Shown piece by piece: positions 1 through 5,768 of a stretch of 5,768 nt of DNA (within the stretch, counting starts at the first letter, position 1; every line of letters begins with the position of its first letter). Under the pieces are notes generated by a model. The model was not told the origin of the DNA and made no database searches. It saw only the letters and a list, made by a program, of their open reading frames with translations. The DNA lies in the NCBI GenBank assembly GCA_022560365.1, contig JADFTG010000096.1:1-5768 (forward strand), given 5' to 3'. The position numbers were made by a program, and so were the translations under genes. The DNA comes from Chloroflexota bacterium. Lineage in GTDB: Bacteria; Chloroflexota; Dehalococcoidia; SM23-28-2; RBG-16-64-32.

Positions 1-682
1 GGACGCCTGCGAGTTCTTCCAGCTGCTGGAACGCTTCCGGGCCACCGAGGCCGCGGCCGCCGCTAATAACGACCGTCGCGTCCTCGAGGCGGATGCCAGC
101 GGACTCTGGCTTGCTGCGGCCGGTGATAGTGGTGCGCACCTGGCCGGCGGAGACGCCGGCATCTTGTTTCACTACTTCGGCCGATCCGGAGGCGGCGGGG
201 GCGTCGAGTGCCTTGACGCGCATCGTGGCGATCTGTGGCGAGCCGTTGATCGTGTAGCGTGCGCGGGCCGCGCCGCCGTAGCAGGGTCGCTCGGCCAGGA
301 GCTTGTTGCCCTCTGTCGAGACAGCTATGCAGTCCATCACGACGGCGGTGCCGAGGCGCTGGGCAAGACGTGGCGCGAGATCGCGGCCGATCATCGTCTG
401 TCCAAGGAGGATGACCGCGGGGTCGACCTCCCTGGCGATGCGCTCGGCAACGGGAAGGTAGGCGTCGCCCTGGTAGTCCTTGAGGATCGGGTCGTCGACG
501 ACGATCACCTTCTCCGCGCCGTACTGGCCGGCAGCCTGGGCGATCCCCTCGACGCCGGAGCCGAGCAGGGCGCAGGTGACGGGCCCGCCAAGGGCCGCCG
601 CCGCGCCGCTCAACTCGGCCGTGATGCCGGCGAGCTTGCCGTCTTCAGTTGCTTCTCCGAATATCAGTACTCCGTTAGGCAT
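1..682 (-). CDS. etfA: Electron transfer flavoprotein alpha subunit, C-terminus cut by window edge
   Basis: EtfA pairs with EtfB, holds the FAD, and passes electrons from acyl-CoA and other flavin dehydrogenases to the quinone pool or another acceptor in the cytoplasm. Translating the minus strand from the ATG at 682 gives 227 uninterrupted residues up to the left edge. Visible family marks are an N-terminal domain beginning MPNGVLIFGEATEDGKLA, the segment ILLGQTMIGRDLAPRLAQRL (residues 91-110), RPCYGGAARA (132-141) and the start of the FAD-binding C-terminal domain, VVISGGRGLGGPEAF (204-218). The family is usually about 310-330 residues, so roughly 90 residues, including most FAD contacts, lie outside the window. 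The start is supported by an AGGAG 8 nt upstream. The gap to etfB is 11 bp, so the two are co-transcribed. The family call is secure; the partner dehydrogenase is unknown. Confidence 0.95.
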   Translation of the reverse strand, partial: MPNGVLIFGEATEDGKLAGITAELSGAAAALGGPVTCALLGSGVEGIAQAAGQYGAEKVIVVDDPILKDYQGDAYLPVAERIAREVDPAVILLGQTMIGRDLAPRLAQRLGTAVVMDCIAVSTEGNKLLAERPCYGGAARARYTINGSPQIATMRVKALDAPAASGSAEVVKQDAGVSAGQVRTTITGRSKPESAGIRLEDATVVISGGRGLGGPEAFQQLEELAGV

Positions 683-690
683 GTCGTTCA

Positions 691-695
691 CTCCT
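691..695 (-). promoter_or_regulatory. etfA ribosome binding site overlapping the etfB stop
   Basis: On the minus strand AGGAG shares two bases with the TAG stop of etfB (694-696) and lies 8 nt before the etfA ATG at 682. This fixes the etfA start and suggests translational coupling of the two subunits. Confidence 0.75.
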
Positions 696-1485
696 AGATG
701 AGCTTGGCGTCGCTCAGGCGTTGGGCCAGAGTGGCGGCCTTCTCCTGGGCGGTGTCGCCTGCGATGACCTCGGTCTCGACCGAAGTGTCCGGGATGTAGA
801 GGGCCTCGATGTTGACGCGGTTCTGCGGCGCTGAGATCCCGAGGTCGGCGAGTGTCCAGGCCTTAACTTCTTTCTTGGCCGCCTGCATGATCTGGCGCAG
901 CTGCGGATAGCGTGGCTCGCCCAGCTCGTTGCTGACGGTGACGACGCAGGGTGTCGGCGCCTCGACGGTTTCGAAGCCGTCCAGCAACACGCGTTCGACG
1001 GTGACCTTGTCTCCGGCGTAGTCGATCTGCTTGGCGATCGTGACGGCCGGGACGCCGAGAATCTCGGCGACGGTCGAGCCGACGACGCCCATGTCCCAGT
1101 CGACCGACTGGCGGCCGGTGAGGATCAGGTCGTAGTCGCCGAGCTTCTGGACGGTGGCGGCGAGGACCTCGGCCGTGGCCCAGTGGTCGGCGTTGTTGAC
1201 GGCGGGGTCGTTAATGTGGACGCCCTCGTCCACGCCCATCGCCAGGCAGTGCTTGATCGTGTCGCGGAAGGGGTCGGGGCCAAGGCTGACCACCGTGATG
1301 GTCGAATCGGGGTGGTTGTCCTTGATGCGCAGCGCGGCCTCGACGGCGATGGTGTCGAACTGGCTGGGGACTGGTTGCACGCCGGGCGCCGGAATGACCT
1401 TCTTCGCGGCCTCGTCAACCTTGAACTGCGAGGCGGGCGTCTCCGGGTCCGGCACCTGCTTGACGAAACAGATGATATGGGGCAT
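694..1485 (-). CDS. etfB: Electron transfer flavoprotein beta subunit
   Basis: EtfB is the small ETF subunit, which in the family binds a structural AMP (or NAD in bifurcating forms) and docks on the dehydrogenase. The 263-residue length is typical. The N-terminus MPHIICFVKQVPDPETP is characteristic. Residues 124-146 (GRQSVDWDMG, then a helix ending in LGVP) form the nucleotide-binding loop, and residues 182-205 carry the ETF-beta signature, with ELGEPRYPQLRQIMQAAKK at its core. The ATG at 1485 follows a strong AGGAGGAGG on the minus strand (1489-1497). It is the first gene of an etfB-etfA operon, 11 bp before etfA, behind its own promoter near 1568-1595. From sequence alone I cannot say whether this is a conventional or an electron-bifurcating ETF. 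Confidence 0.96.
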   Translation of the reverse strand: MPHIICFVKQVPDPETPASQFKVDEAAKKVIPAPGVQPVPSQFDTIAVEAALRIKDNHPDSTITVVSLGPDPFRDTIKHCLAMGVDEGVHINDPAVNNADHWATAEVLAATVQKLGDYDLILTGRQSVDWDMGVVGSTVAEILGVPAVTIAKQIDYAGDKVTVERVLLDGFETVEAPTPCVVTVSNELGEPRYPQLRQIMQAAKKEVKAWTLADLGISAPQNRVNIEALYIPDTSVETEVIAGDTAQEKAATLAQRLSDAKLI

Positions 1486-1542
1486 GAGCCTCCTCCTGGC
1501 TGTCTAATGGTGTAGTGGGGCGATCAACAGTGTTCGGAAGTA

Positions 1543-1558
1543 TGTGAAATTTATCACC
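1543..1558. promoter_or_regulatory. CRP/FNR-family-like dyad in the etfBA leader
   Basis: The sequence reads TGTGA-AATTTA-TCACC. It matches nine of the ten fixed bases of the classical CRP half-sites (TGTGA-N6-TCACA). It is an AT-rich island in GC-rich DNA. Its centre is about 11 bp downstream of the start point predicted from the -10 box, a position expected to repress. Binding by a CRP/FNR-type regulator in this organism is inference. Confidence 0.4.
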
Positions 1559-1586
1559 CGGCGCCCAAGTATAGCACCCGCCGGGT
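1556..1586. repeat. 8-bp perfect inverted repeat bracketing the etfBA -10 box
   Basis: ACCCGGCG at 1556-1563 is the exact reverse complement of CGCCGGGT at 1579-1586. The 15-bp spacer contains the predicted -10 hexamer (1568-1573). The left arm overlaps the last bases of the CRP-like dyad. It could be an operator for a dimeric regulator. There is no T-run after it on either strand, so it is not a terminator. Chance occurrence in GC-rich DNA is possible. Confidence 0.4.
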
Positions 1587-1595
1587 CTGGGGCAA
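1568..1595 (-). promoter_or_regulatory. Sigma70-type promoter of etfBA
   Basis: On the minus strand TTGCCC (1590-1595, 4 of 6 consensus) is followed after 16 bp by TATACT (1568-1573, 5 of 6), preceded by TG one base away, an extended -10. The predicted start is near 1561, giving a leader of about 75 nt before the etfB ATG. A further TTGACC at 1597-1602 is 23 bp from the -10, too far to act as its -35. This promoter suggests etfBA can be transcribed independently of comB. Confidence 0.6.
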
Positions 1596-1632
1596 GGGTC
1601 AAACGGATGGGTTGAGCGCGCCGCCGCCCGAC

Positions 1633-2413
1633 TCAGGCGGGACGATATGGCCGCAGGCGGAGCAAGCCGTCTTCCGTACGTTCGAGGACCGGCGCGACGG
1701 CGGAAAGTCGAGCTGGGCGCAGTACGCGACGTCGTCGCCGAGACCTTCGTCGATCAGCTCTTGCGAGTGGTAGGCGGAGCGGACGGCCGCCGCGATGTCA
1801 GCCGCGGCGACGGTGAAGGCGTCGTGGGCGAAGCGCGCTGCGTCGGACGCTTCGAGCGCTGGTTCGTGGGCGAGTGCGGCGTCGGCGATAGCCCGGCGCC
1901 GAGCGCGTCCTCGAGCACGAAGGTGCCGCCGCCGTGCGCCGCCGAGCAGACGACGGTAACGCCCAGCCCGCGCTGGCGCGCGATGTCGATCGCGGCGCGG
2001 GCGACCGCTGTCCGGTTGAGGAGCGCGCCGACGAGCACGGCGGGCGAGTCGGCGGCGATGGCGGCGAGGACGCGCGTGCCGTTGGACGTGGCGAGGATCG
2101 CCGAGCGGCCCGAAAGGTCGAGGCGCGAGAACTCTGAGGGCGAGTTCCCGTAGTCGAAGCCGTGCGGGGGCAGGCCGCGTTCCTCGCCGCACAGGAGGTG
2201 GTCCGGCAGGCCGGTCCGCAGGTGGCGGGCGCGGTCGGTAGTCGGTGCGGCGACGACGGAGGAGCAGCCGCGCTCCAGCAGCGTGACGATGCTGGAGGAG
2301 GCGCGCAGGACGTCGACGACGACGCAGACGCTGCGGGCGGCGTCGAACTTTTGCCCGGGTAGGAGGGCGACGTCGATGCGTCCTTCAGGTCCGCCGGACG
2401 TTTCTTGACCCAT
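1633..2413 (-). pseudogene. comB: 2-phosphosulfolactate phosphatase family (ComB), two frameshifts
   Basis: ComB hydrolyses 2-phosphosulfolactate to sulfolactate, a step of coenzyme M synthesis in archaea and of sulfolactate formation in some bacteria. The minus-strand ATG at 2413 opens 174 residues of good family sequence: VVVDVLRASS (31-40), LCGEERGLPPHGFDYGNSP (74-92), ATSNGTRVL (108-116) and VLEDALGAG (166-174). That frame then turns into Pro/Ser/Thr/Arg-rich nonsense and stops at 1754. The homologous continuation (AIADAALAHE and on to DDVAYCAQLD) lies in the next frame from about 1892 to 1707. The family-like tail (VAPVLERTEDGLLRLRP) lies in the third frame and ends with a TGA at 1633-1635. 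Restoring one base at 1892-1894 (GGG) and one near 1704-1706 (TTT) gives a continuous 260-residue protein of normal length. Either the gene is decaying or the assembly has two indels. The start has no Shine-Dalgarno sequence and may be leaderless. Whether sulfolactate is the true substrate in this organism is uncertain. Confidence 0.8.
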
Positions 2414-2431
2414 GAGATGCGACTTTATAAT
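2405..2431 (+). promoter_or_regulatory. Promoter of the pyrF unit
   Basis: TTGACC (2405-2410, 5 of 6) and a perfect TATAAT (2426-2431) are separated by 15 bp, somewhat short of the usual 17. Transcription would start near 2438, leaving a leader of about 93 nt before pyrF. The -35 lies inside the first codons of the divergent comB, so the two genes share this control region. On the opposite strand the same AT-rich block offers TATTAT (2427-2432), a possible -10 for a nearly leaderless comB message, but no good -35 goes with it. Confidence 0.55.
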
Positions 2432-2513
2432 ATGCCGCTAAGCGATTGGGCAGTACAATCAGCGGCACCGGCGAAGCGCTTTCGGGGGCCGGATAACTTC
2501 CGCAGATTTCGAC

Positions 2514-2519
2514 AAGGAG
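2514..2519 (+). promoter_or_regulatory. pyrF ribosome binding site
   Basis: AAGGAG lies 11 nt before the ATG at 2531 and decides the start. The frame is open further upstream to a TTG at 2405, but that extension overlaps the promoter, has no homology to the family and no ribosome binding site. Confidence 0.7.
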
Positions 2520-2530
2520 CGGGTTCACGC

Positions 2531-3340
2531 ATGTTCGTTGAGAAGCTCCGGGCGGCCCAGAAGAGGAACCAGAGCTTCCTGTGCGTTGGCCTCGATCCCG
2601 ACCCCGCGCTGATGCCCCACCAGGACGTTGCGGCCTTCCTTAACGAGATCGTCGAGGCGACCAAGGACCTCGTCTGCGCCTTCAAGCCGAACCTGGCGTT
2701 CTTCGAAGCGCTGGGCGTGGGCGGGATGCAGACGCTCCTCGAGTCGATACGGGGTGTGCCCGCAGACATTCCGATCATCGCCGACGCCAAGCGGGGTGAC
2801 ATCGGCAACACGGCACGCTTCTACGCCAGGGCGCTGTTCGAGACGTACGATTTCGACGCCGCGACGGTGAACCCGTACGGCGGCCGCGACGCCGTGCAGG
2901 CGTTCGCGGACTACCGGGAGCGCGGCGTGTTCATCTGGTGCCGCAGCTCCAACCCGGGCGCCGCCGACGTGCAGGACCTGGCGATGGACGGCGGTGGGGC
3001 GCTGTACGAGCAGATCGCTCGTTGTGCCCACGACTGGAATGAGCACGGGAACGTGGGCCTGGTGGCGGGGGCGACCTGGCCCGAGCAGATCGCCCGCGTG
3101 CGTGAGATCTGCCCGGACCAGGTGCTGTTGGTGCCCGGCGTCGGCGCGCAGGAGGGCGAGCTGGAATCGGCCGCCGGCGCGGCCTTCGACTCGCGCGGAG
3201 AAGGGGTTATCATCAGCGCTTCGCGTGCCGTGCTCTATGCCTCGCGCAGCGGCGATCACGCCGGCAACGCACGGCGAGCGGCCGAGGCCTTGCGCGTCCG
3301 CATCAACCTGGCCCGCGACGCTCTGCTGGCCGGGGATTAG
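2531..3340 (+). CDS. pyrF: Orotidine 5'-phosphate decarboxylase, type 2
   Basis: This enzyme decarboxylates OMP to UMP, the last step of de novo pyrimidine synthesis, in the cytoplasm. The 269 residues from the ATG at 2531 show the complete type 2 barrel. [10 protein letters not shown] (16-25) contains the first active-site Asp (D22), [10 protein letters not shown] (51-60) has a conserved Lys (K52), and [13 protein letters not shown] (83-95) carries the catalytic D-x-K-x-x-D pattern (D85, K87, D90). VNPYGGRDA (113-121), CRSSNPGA (137-144), [11 protein letters not shown] (199-209) and [12 protein letters not shown] (226-237) supply the phosphate-binding side. All expected catalytic residues are present. 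It is the first gene of a likely three-gene unit, 4 bp ahead of the DUF951 gene. No other pyrimidine gene is in the window. Confidence 0.96.
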   Translation: MFVEKLRAAQKRNQSFLCVGLDPDPALMPHQDVAAFLNEIVEATKDLVCAFKPNLAFFEALGVGGMQTLLESIRGVPADIPIIADAKRGDIGNTARFYARALFETYDFDAATVNPYGGRDAVQAFADYRERGVFIWCRSSNPGAADVQDLAMDGGGALYEQIARCAHDWNEHGNVGLVAGATWPEQIARVREICPDQVLLVPGVGAQEGELESAAGAAFDSRGEGVIISASRAVLYASRSGDHAGNARRAAEALRVRINLARDALLAGD

Positions 3341-3344
3341 CGCC

Positions 3345-3557
3345 GTGGTGCTTGAAGTGCGCCTGGGCGACCACGTGCGCCTGCGGAAGCAACACCCCTG
3401 CGGTGGCTTCGACTGGGAGGTCGTGCGCCTGGGCGCGGATATTGGCATTCGCTGCCTGGGTTGCCGGCGGCGAGTGCTTCTTGAGCGCAGCACGTTCGAG
3501 AAGCGCGTGAAGACGTTCCTCTCGCGAGGCCCGGCGGAGGATTCCGCTGAGGGATAA
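3345..3557 (+). CDS. DUF951 family small protein
   Basis: A 70-residue protein of a conserved family without a known function, found largely in Firmicutes and Chloroflexota. It matches the family pattern throughout: [15 protein letters not shown] (7-21), [17 protein letters not shown] (24-40) and [12 protein letters not shown] (45-56). The tail from residue 60 is low in conservation. His17, Cys19, Cys37 and Cys40 could form a metal site (inference). The start is the GTG at 3345, with GTG at 3348 and 3357 as in-frame alternatives. There is no clear Shine-Dalgarno sequence, but the start is 4 bp after the pyrF stop, so translational coupling is likely. The basic composition and small SH3-like pattern would suit nucleic-acid contact, but that is speculation. 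Confidence 0.85.
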   Translation: MVLEVRLGDHVRLRKQHPCGGFDWEVVRLGADIGIRCLGCRRRVLLERSTFEKRVKTFLSRGPAEDSAEG

Positions 3558-3576
3558 CGTCCTGAGGGAGCCGAAC

Positions 3577-4905
3577 GTGCGGCAGGTCGTGCGTTCGCGC
3601 ACGCTGCTCGCGGACCGGCGCTTCCTCAGCCTCTGGCTGAGTCAGGGCATCGCGCAGACGGCGCAGAACGCGCTGCTGTTCAGCCTTCTCGTCATCGTGC
3701 TCAACATCACGAACTCCTCGATCCACACGAGTATCCTCGTTTTCTCCTTCATCCTGCCGTCGATCCCGCTGGGCTTTGCTGTTGGCGTGATCCTCGATCG
3801 CGTCGACAAAGAGCCGGTGCTCGTGATCACCAACCTGGCTCGTGCGGGCGGCTGCCTCTTGTTCTTCTTCTTTCACAGTGATGAGTGGGTCATCTACGCG
3901 ATCGCTGTGTCCGTCGCTACGTCGGGTCTCTTCTTCAACCCCGCTGTCGTATCGCTGATCCCCTCCCTCGTGTCGCGGGAGAAGCTGGTCGCGGCGAACA
4001 GCCTCTACAACCTGACGCTGACGGGTGCGCAGCTGGCGGGCATCGTCTTCGTGGCGCCGATTCTGCTGAAGAGCGTGGGGCCAGACGGCATGTTCCTGAC
4101 GGCGACGGTGCTGTTCATCATCGCGGCGTTCTTCGCGGCCCGCGTCAACGTCTGGCATGACACGGCGAAGGCCGAGCCCGGGCGGGGCACCAACTTCGGC
4201 GGCATTCCGACGGAGTTCCGCGAGAGTTGGCGGGCCCTGGTCTCGGACCGCCGTTCCGTCGTGGCGCTTGGGCAGCTGATCCTCAGCAGTTCGCTCGTCC
4301 TGCTGTTCGCTATCCTGATTCCGCGCTACATGCGGGACGTGCTTGAGGTCCCGGCGGACAACGCGGCGCTCATCTTCGCGCCGACTGGCATCGGGGCGTT
4401 GATCGGGTTGCGCTTCTTGCCGTGGTTCACGCGCTTCGGCAAGAACCGGACGGTGGTGATCGGCCTGGCGGGCATCGCCGTTTGCATGGTGCTGCTGGCG
4501 CTTGTGGAGCCGATCGAAGGCGTGTGGGAGAAGGGCCCGGATGAACTTGACCCGACCAACATTCTGCGCATCTCAGCGCTGCAGGCGCTGGTGATGAGCT
4601 TTGCCGGGCCCATGGGCTTCTTCTACGCGCTGATAAACGTCCCGGCGCAGACGGTGCTGCACGAACGGGCGCCGCCCGAGATGCGCGGCCGCATCTTCGC
4701 GACGCAGGTCGTGTCGGCAAACTTCATCTCGCTGATCCCGCTGCTGATGGTGGGCGTGATCACGGACCTGTTGAACATCACGGTCATGCTGATCATTCTG
4801 GCGGCGCTGATTGCTGGAGCCGCCTTCTTGAGCGAGACGCTTGGGCCGTCGCCGGGGAAGGAAGACACGCCTGAACCACGGGAGCGGGGGCCGGTTCATA
4901 CTTAA
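3577..4905 (+). CDS. Major facilitator superfamily transporter, substrate unknown
   Basis: A 442-residue inner-membrane protein with about twelve hydrophobic segments, at roughly residues 16-42, 51-73, 81-99, 103-127, 141-164, 171-190, 228-250, 262-283, 291-311, 331-355, 373-396 and 398-419. A cytoplasmic loop at 191-227 separates the two six-helix halves. The loop after helix 2 (GVILDRVDKEPVLV, 70-83) resembles MFS motif A, and AANSLYNLTLTGAQLAG (139-155) and PPEMRGRIFA (366-375) are typical of EntS-like exporters. Efflux is therefore the likelier direction, but the substrate cannot be read from sequence. The GTG start at 3577 is supported by GAGGGAG 6 nt upstream (3564-3570). It sits 19 bp after the DUF951 gene, in the same likely unit as pyrF. 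The last 20 residues are polar and cytoplasmic. Confidence 0.9.
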   Translation: MRQVVRSRTLLADRRFLSLWLSQGIAQTAQNALLFSLLVIVLNITNSSIHTSILVFSFILPSIPLGFAVGVILDRVDKEPVLVITNLARAGGCLLFFFFHSDEWVIYAIAVSVATSGLFFNPAVVSLIPSLVSREKLVAANSLYNLTLTGAQLAGIVFVAPILLKSVGPDGMFLTATVLFIIAAFFAARVNVWHDTAKAEPGRGTNFGGIPTEFRESWRALVSDRRSVVALGQLILSSSLVLLFAILIPRYMRDVLEVPADNAALIFAPTGIGALIGLRFLPWFTRFGKNRTVVIGLAGIAVCMVLLALVEPIEGVWEKGPDELDPTNILRISALQALVMSFAGPMGFFYALINVPAQTVLHERAPPEMRGRIFATQVVSANFISLIPLLMVGVITDLLNITVMLIILAALIAGAAFLSETLGPSPGKEDTPEPRERGPVHT

Positions 4906-4934
4906 TTGACCTCGCGAGAAGCGGGGGATAGTAT
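4906..4934 (+). promoter_or_regulatory. Promoter of the BFN/DUF151 gene
   Basis: TTGACC (4906-4911) begins directly after the transporter's TAA stop. It is followed after 17 bp by TAGTAT (4929-4934, 4 of 6). The predicted start near 4941 leaves a leader of about 25 nt that carries a strong GGAGGAGG (4953-4960). The spacing is ideal, so this gene probably has its own transcript rather than relying on the pyrF unit. Confidence 0.6.
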
Positions 4935-4965
4935 CAAAATTGCCTAGAATTCGGAGGAGGAAGCA

Positions 4966-5502
4966 GTGGTCGAGATGACCATCGAGAGCATACGCGTGAG
5001 TCTGATGAACTATCAGCGCGTGGTGATCTTGAAGGAAAAGGAATCAGACCGCTATCTGCCGATCTGGATAGGTCCGGCGGAGGCCGACGCGATCGCCGTC
5101 CGGCTGCAGGACGTGCAGGTGGCGCGCCCGCTGACGCACGACCTGCTGCGCAGCATAATTGAGCAGCTGGGCGGCAGCATCGACCACATCTTCATCAACG
5201 ACCTCTCGAACGATACGTTCTTCGCCAAGATCGTTTTGCAGGTGGACGGACGTTCGGTCGACATCGACGCGCGGCCGAGCGACGCGATCGCCCTCGCTGT
5301 GCGAGCGCAGGTGCCGATCTACGCCGACGAGTCGGTGCTGGAGAAGGCGGGCGTGCGGCTGGACGAGGAGAGCGGGGCGATCGAAGGCGTGGGCGATACC
5401 GATGAGACCAAAGAGGCCTCGCCAGAAGAGCTTGAGAAGCTTGGCCCGTTCCGCGACGTCATCGAAGGCCTCGACCTGGAAGACTTCGGGAAGAAGAGCT
5501 AA
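4966..5502 (+). CDS. Bifunctional nuclease (BFN, DUF151) family protein
   Basis: A 178-residue cytoplasmic protein of the BFN/DUF151 family. Plant members have reported DNase and RNase activity; the role of bacterial members is largely undefined. The domain fills residues 1 to about 135. Key blocks are VVILKEKESDRYLPIWIGPA (19-38), EADAIAVRLQ (39-48), RPLTHDLL (54-61), FFAKIVLQVDG (85-95) and DARPSDAIALAVRAQVPIYA (101-120). The acidic tail ends in PFRDVIEGLDLEDFG (161-175), a short motif seen at the end of many bacterial members. There is no UVR motif. The GTG start at 4966 has GGAGGAGG ending 5 nt upstream; the ATG at 4975 is a weaker alternative. It is preceded by its own promoter and followed by an AtpI-like gene. 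Nuclease activity is a family annotation, not visible from catalytic residues here. Confidence 0.9.
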   Translation: MVEMTIESIRVSLMNYQRVVILKEKESDRYLPIWIGPAEADAIAVRLQDVQVARPLTHDLLRSIIEQLGGSIDHIFINDLSNDTFFAKIVLQVDGRSVDIDARPSDAIALAVRAQVPIYADESVLEKAGVRLDEESGAIEGVGDTDETKEASPEELEKLGPFRDVIEGLDLEDFGKKS

Positions 5503-5602
5503 CGGCTGACGGCGTGGTTCCCGAAGATCTCGGCTAACGGGTCGGGATGTCCTGGCCTCTGAGGTAGCCCTGGCGTCAATATTCGGGTTGTGAGCGGGCT
5601 GG

Positions 5603-5631
5603 TCGATCTTAAACAGACTTTGTGATATTCT
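5603..5631 (+). promoter_or_regulatory. Weak candidate promoter upstream of the AtpI-like gene
   Basis: TATTCT (5626-5631) is preceded by TG one base away, an extended -10, in an AT-richer stretch. The -35 position (5603-5608, TCGATC) matches only 3 of 6. Nothing else is visible in the gap 5503-5673: no tRNA-like fold and no hairpin followed by T residues. Confidence 0.3.
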
Positions 5632-5673
5632 GCGCAATGCGAGAAATCCCGCACCAGATGGAGGCTGTTCGCC

Positions 5674-5768
5674 GTGCCGATGCAAAAGCTTCCTCAGACG
5701 ATGAGACTGATGGGTCTGGGGTGGTACGTCGCCCTTAGTATCATCGGCGGGATCGGCGGTGGAGTCCT
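5674..5768 (+). CDS. AtpI/AtpZ-like ATP synthase accessory protein, N-terminus only
   Basis: The GTG at 5674 has GGAGG (5660-5664) 9 nt upstream and opens a frame that runs off the right edge after 31 full codons. The visible protein starts MPMQKLPQTMRLMGLGWYVA and continues into a hydrophobic, glycine-rich helix (SIIGGIGGGV). This short basic start followed by a GLGWY-type first membrane helix resembles the small AtpI/AtpZ proteins encoded at the head of F-type ATP synthase operons, which assist c-ring assembly or ion uptake. An in-frame ATG at 5680 is an alternative start, but it would be 15 nt from the ribosome site. The call rests on about 30 residues and needs the downstream atp genes to confirm it. 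Confidence 0.6.
   Translation, partial: MPMQKLPQTMRLMGLGWYVALSIIGGIGGGV

Noticed and set aside
164..697. 177-codon plus-strand frame opposite etfA
   Set aside because: It is antisense to a clear EtfA reading frame, with Gly/Ala/Arg/Asp-rich composition and no recognisable domain.
1574..1590. Terminator hairpin for comB (ACCC-GCC-GGGT)
   Set aside because: The stem is four base pairs, lies within the etfBA promoter spacer, and has no T-tract on the minus strand.
1599..2192. Stand-alone 197-codon minus-strand gene
   Set aside because: Its first part is an out-of-frame reading of comB and only the middle (about 1892-1707) is protein-like. That part is the displaced continuation of comB, not a separate gene. 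The Cys-containing end (TACSACGHI) that looks like a zinc motif is also an out-of-frame reading of the comB tail.
2405..2530. N-terminal extension of pyrF from a TTG at 2405
   Set aside because: The extension overlaps the predicted promoter, lacks a ribosome site, and the family begins at the ATG at 2531, which has AAGGAG upstream.
2525..3493. 322-codon open frame on the minus strand opposite pyrF
   Set aside because: It is antisense to pyrF and DUF951, which have clear family motifs. Its product is Arg/His/Val-rich without a recognisable domain, typical of shadow frames in GC-rich DNA.
3337..4158. 273-codon open frame on the minus strand opposite the transporter
   Set aside because: The product is a highly charged Arg/Glu/Asp/Gln-rich sequence mirroring the hydrophobic codons of the transporter helices. 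It has no family features.
5503..5602. Intrinsic terminator after the BFN gene
   Set aside because: Short GC-rich palindromes such as CCTCTGAGG are present, but the arms are only four bases and no T-run follows.

Overview
This is a GC-rich, densely coded bacterial window with short intergenic gaps and frequent GTG starts. The gene set is a coenzyme-A-linked electron-transfer flavoprotein, a ComB-family phosphatase, the long 'type 2' form of OMP decarboxylase, a DUF951 protein, a bifunctional-nuclease (DUF151) protein and an AtpI/AtpZ-like start. This combination fits a Chloroflexota-type bacterium (for example Dehalococcoidia or Thermomicrobia relatives). That placement is an inference from family content, not from a marker gene, and is moderate at best.

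Layout. The left 2.4 kb is transcribed leftwards. Reading along the minus strand, a ComB-family gene (1633-2413) comes first and appears to be broken by two single-base losses. It is followed by the etfB-etfA pair (694-1485, then 1-682), with etfA cut by the left edge. A 147-bp gap separates comB from etfB. It holds a good sigma70-type promoter for etfBA, an 8-bp perfect inverted repeat bracketing the -10 box, and a CRP/FNR-family-like dyad just downstream of the predicted start point.

The right 3.3 kb is transcribed rightwards. A divergent 117-bp region (2414-2530) separates comB from pyrF. Then come pyrF (2531-3340), a 70-residue DUF951 protein 4 bp behind it (3345-3557) and a 12-helix major facilitator transporter 19 bp further on (3577-4905). 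These three look like one transcription unit. A new promoter directly after the transporter stop drives a BFN/DUF151 protein (4966-5502). After a 171-bp gap, the first 31 codons of an AtpI/AtpZ-like membrane protein (5674 to the right edge) suggest that an F-type ATP synthase operon begins here.

Functionally this is mostly housekeeping: electron transfer from flavin dehydrogenases (EtfAB), pyrimidine synthesis (PyrF), a transporter of unknown substrate, and probably the start of energy-coupling genes. I see no transposon, phage, CRISPR array or RNA gene, and no convincing novel multi-gene system. The points most worth a second look are the doubly frameshifted comB, the structured etfBA control region, and the DUF951 protein with a possible His-Cys3 metal site.
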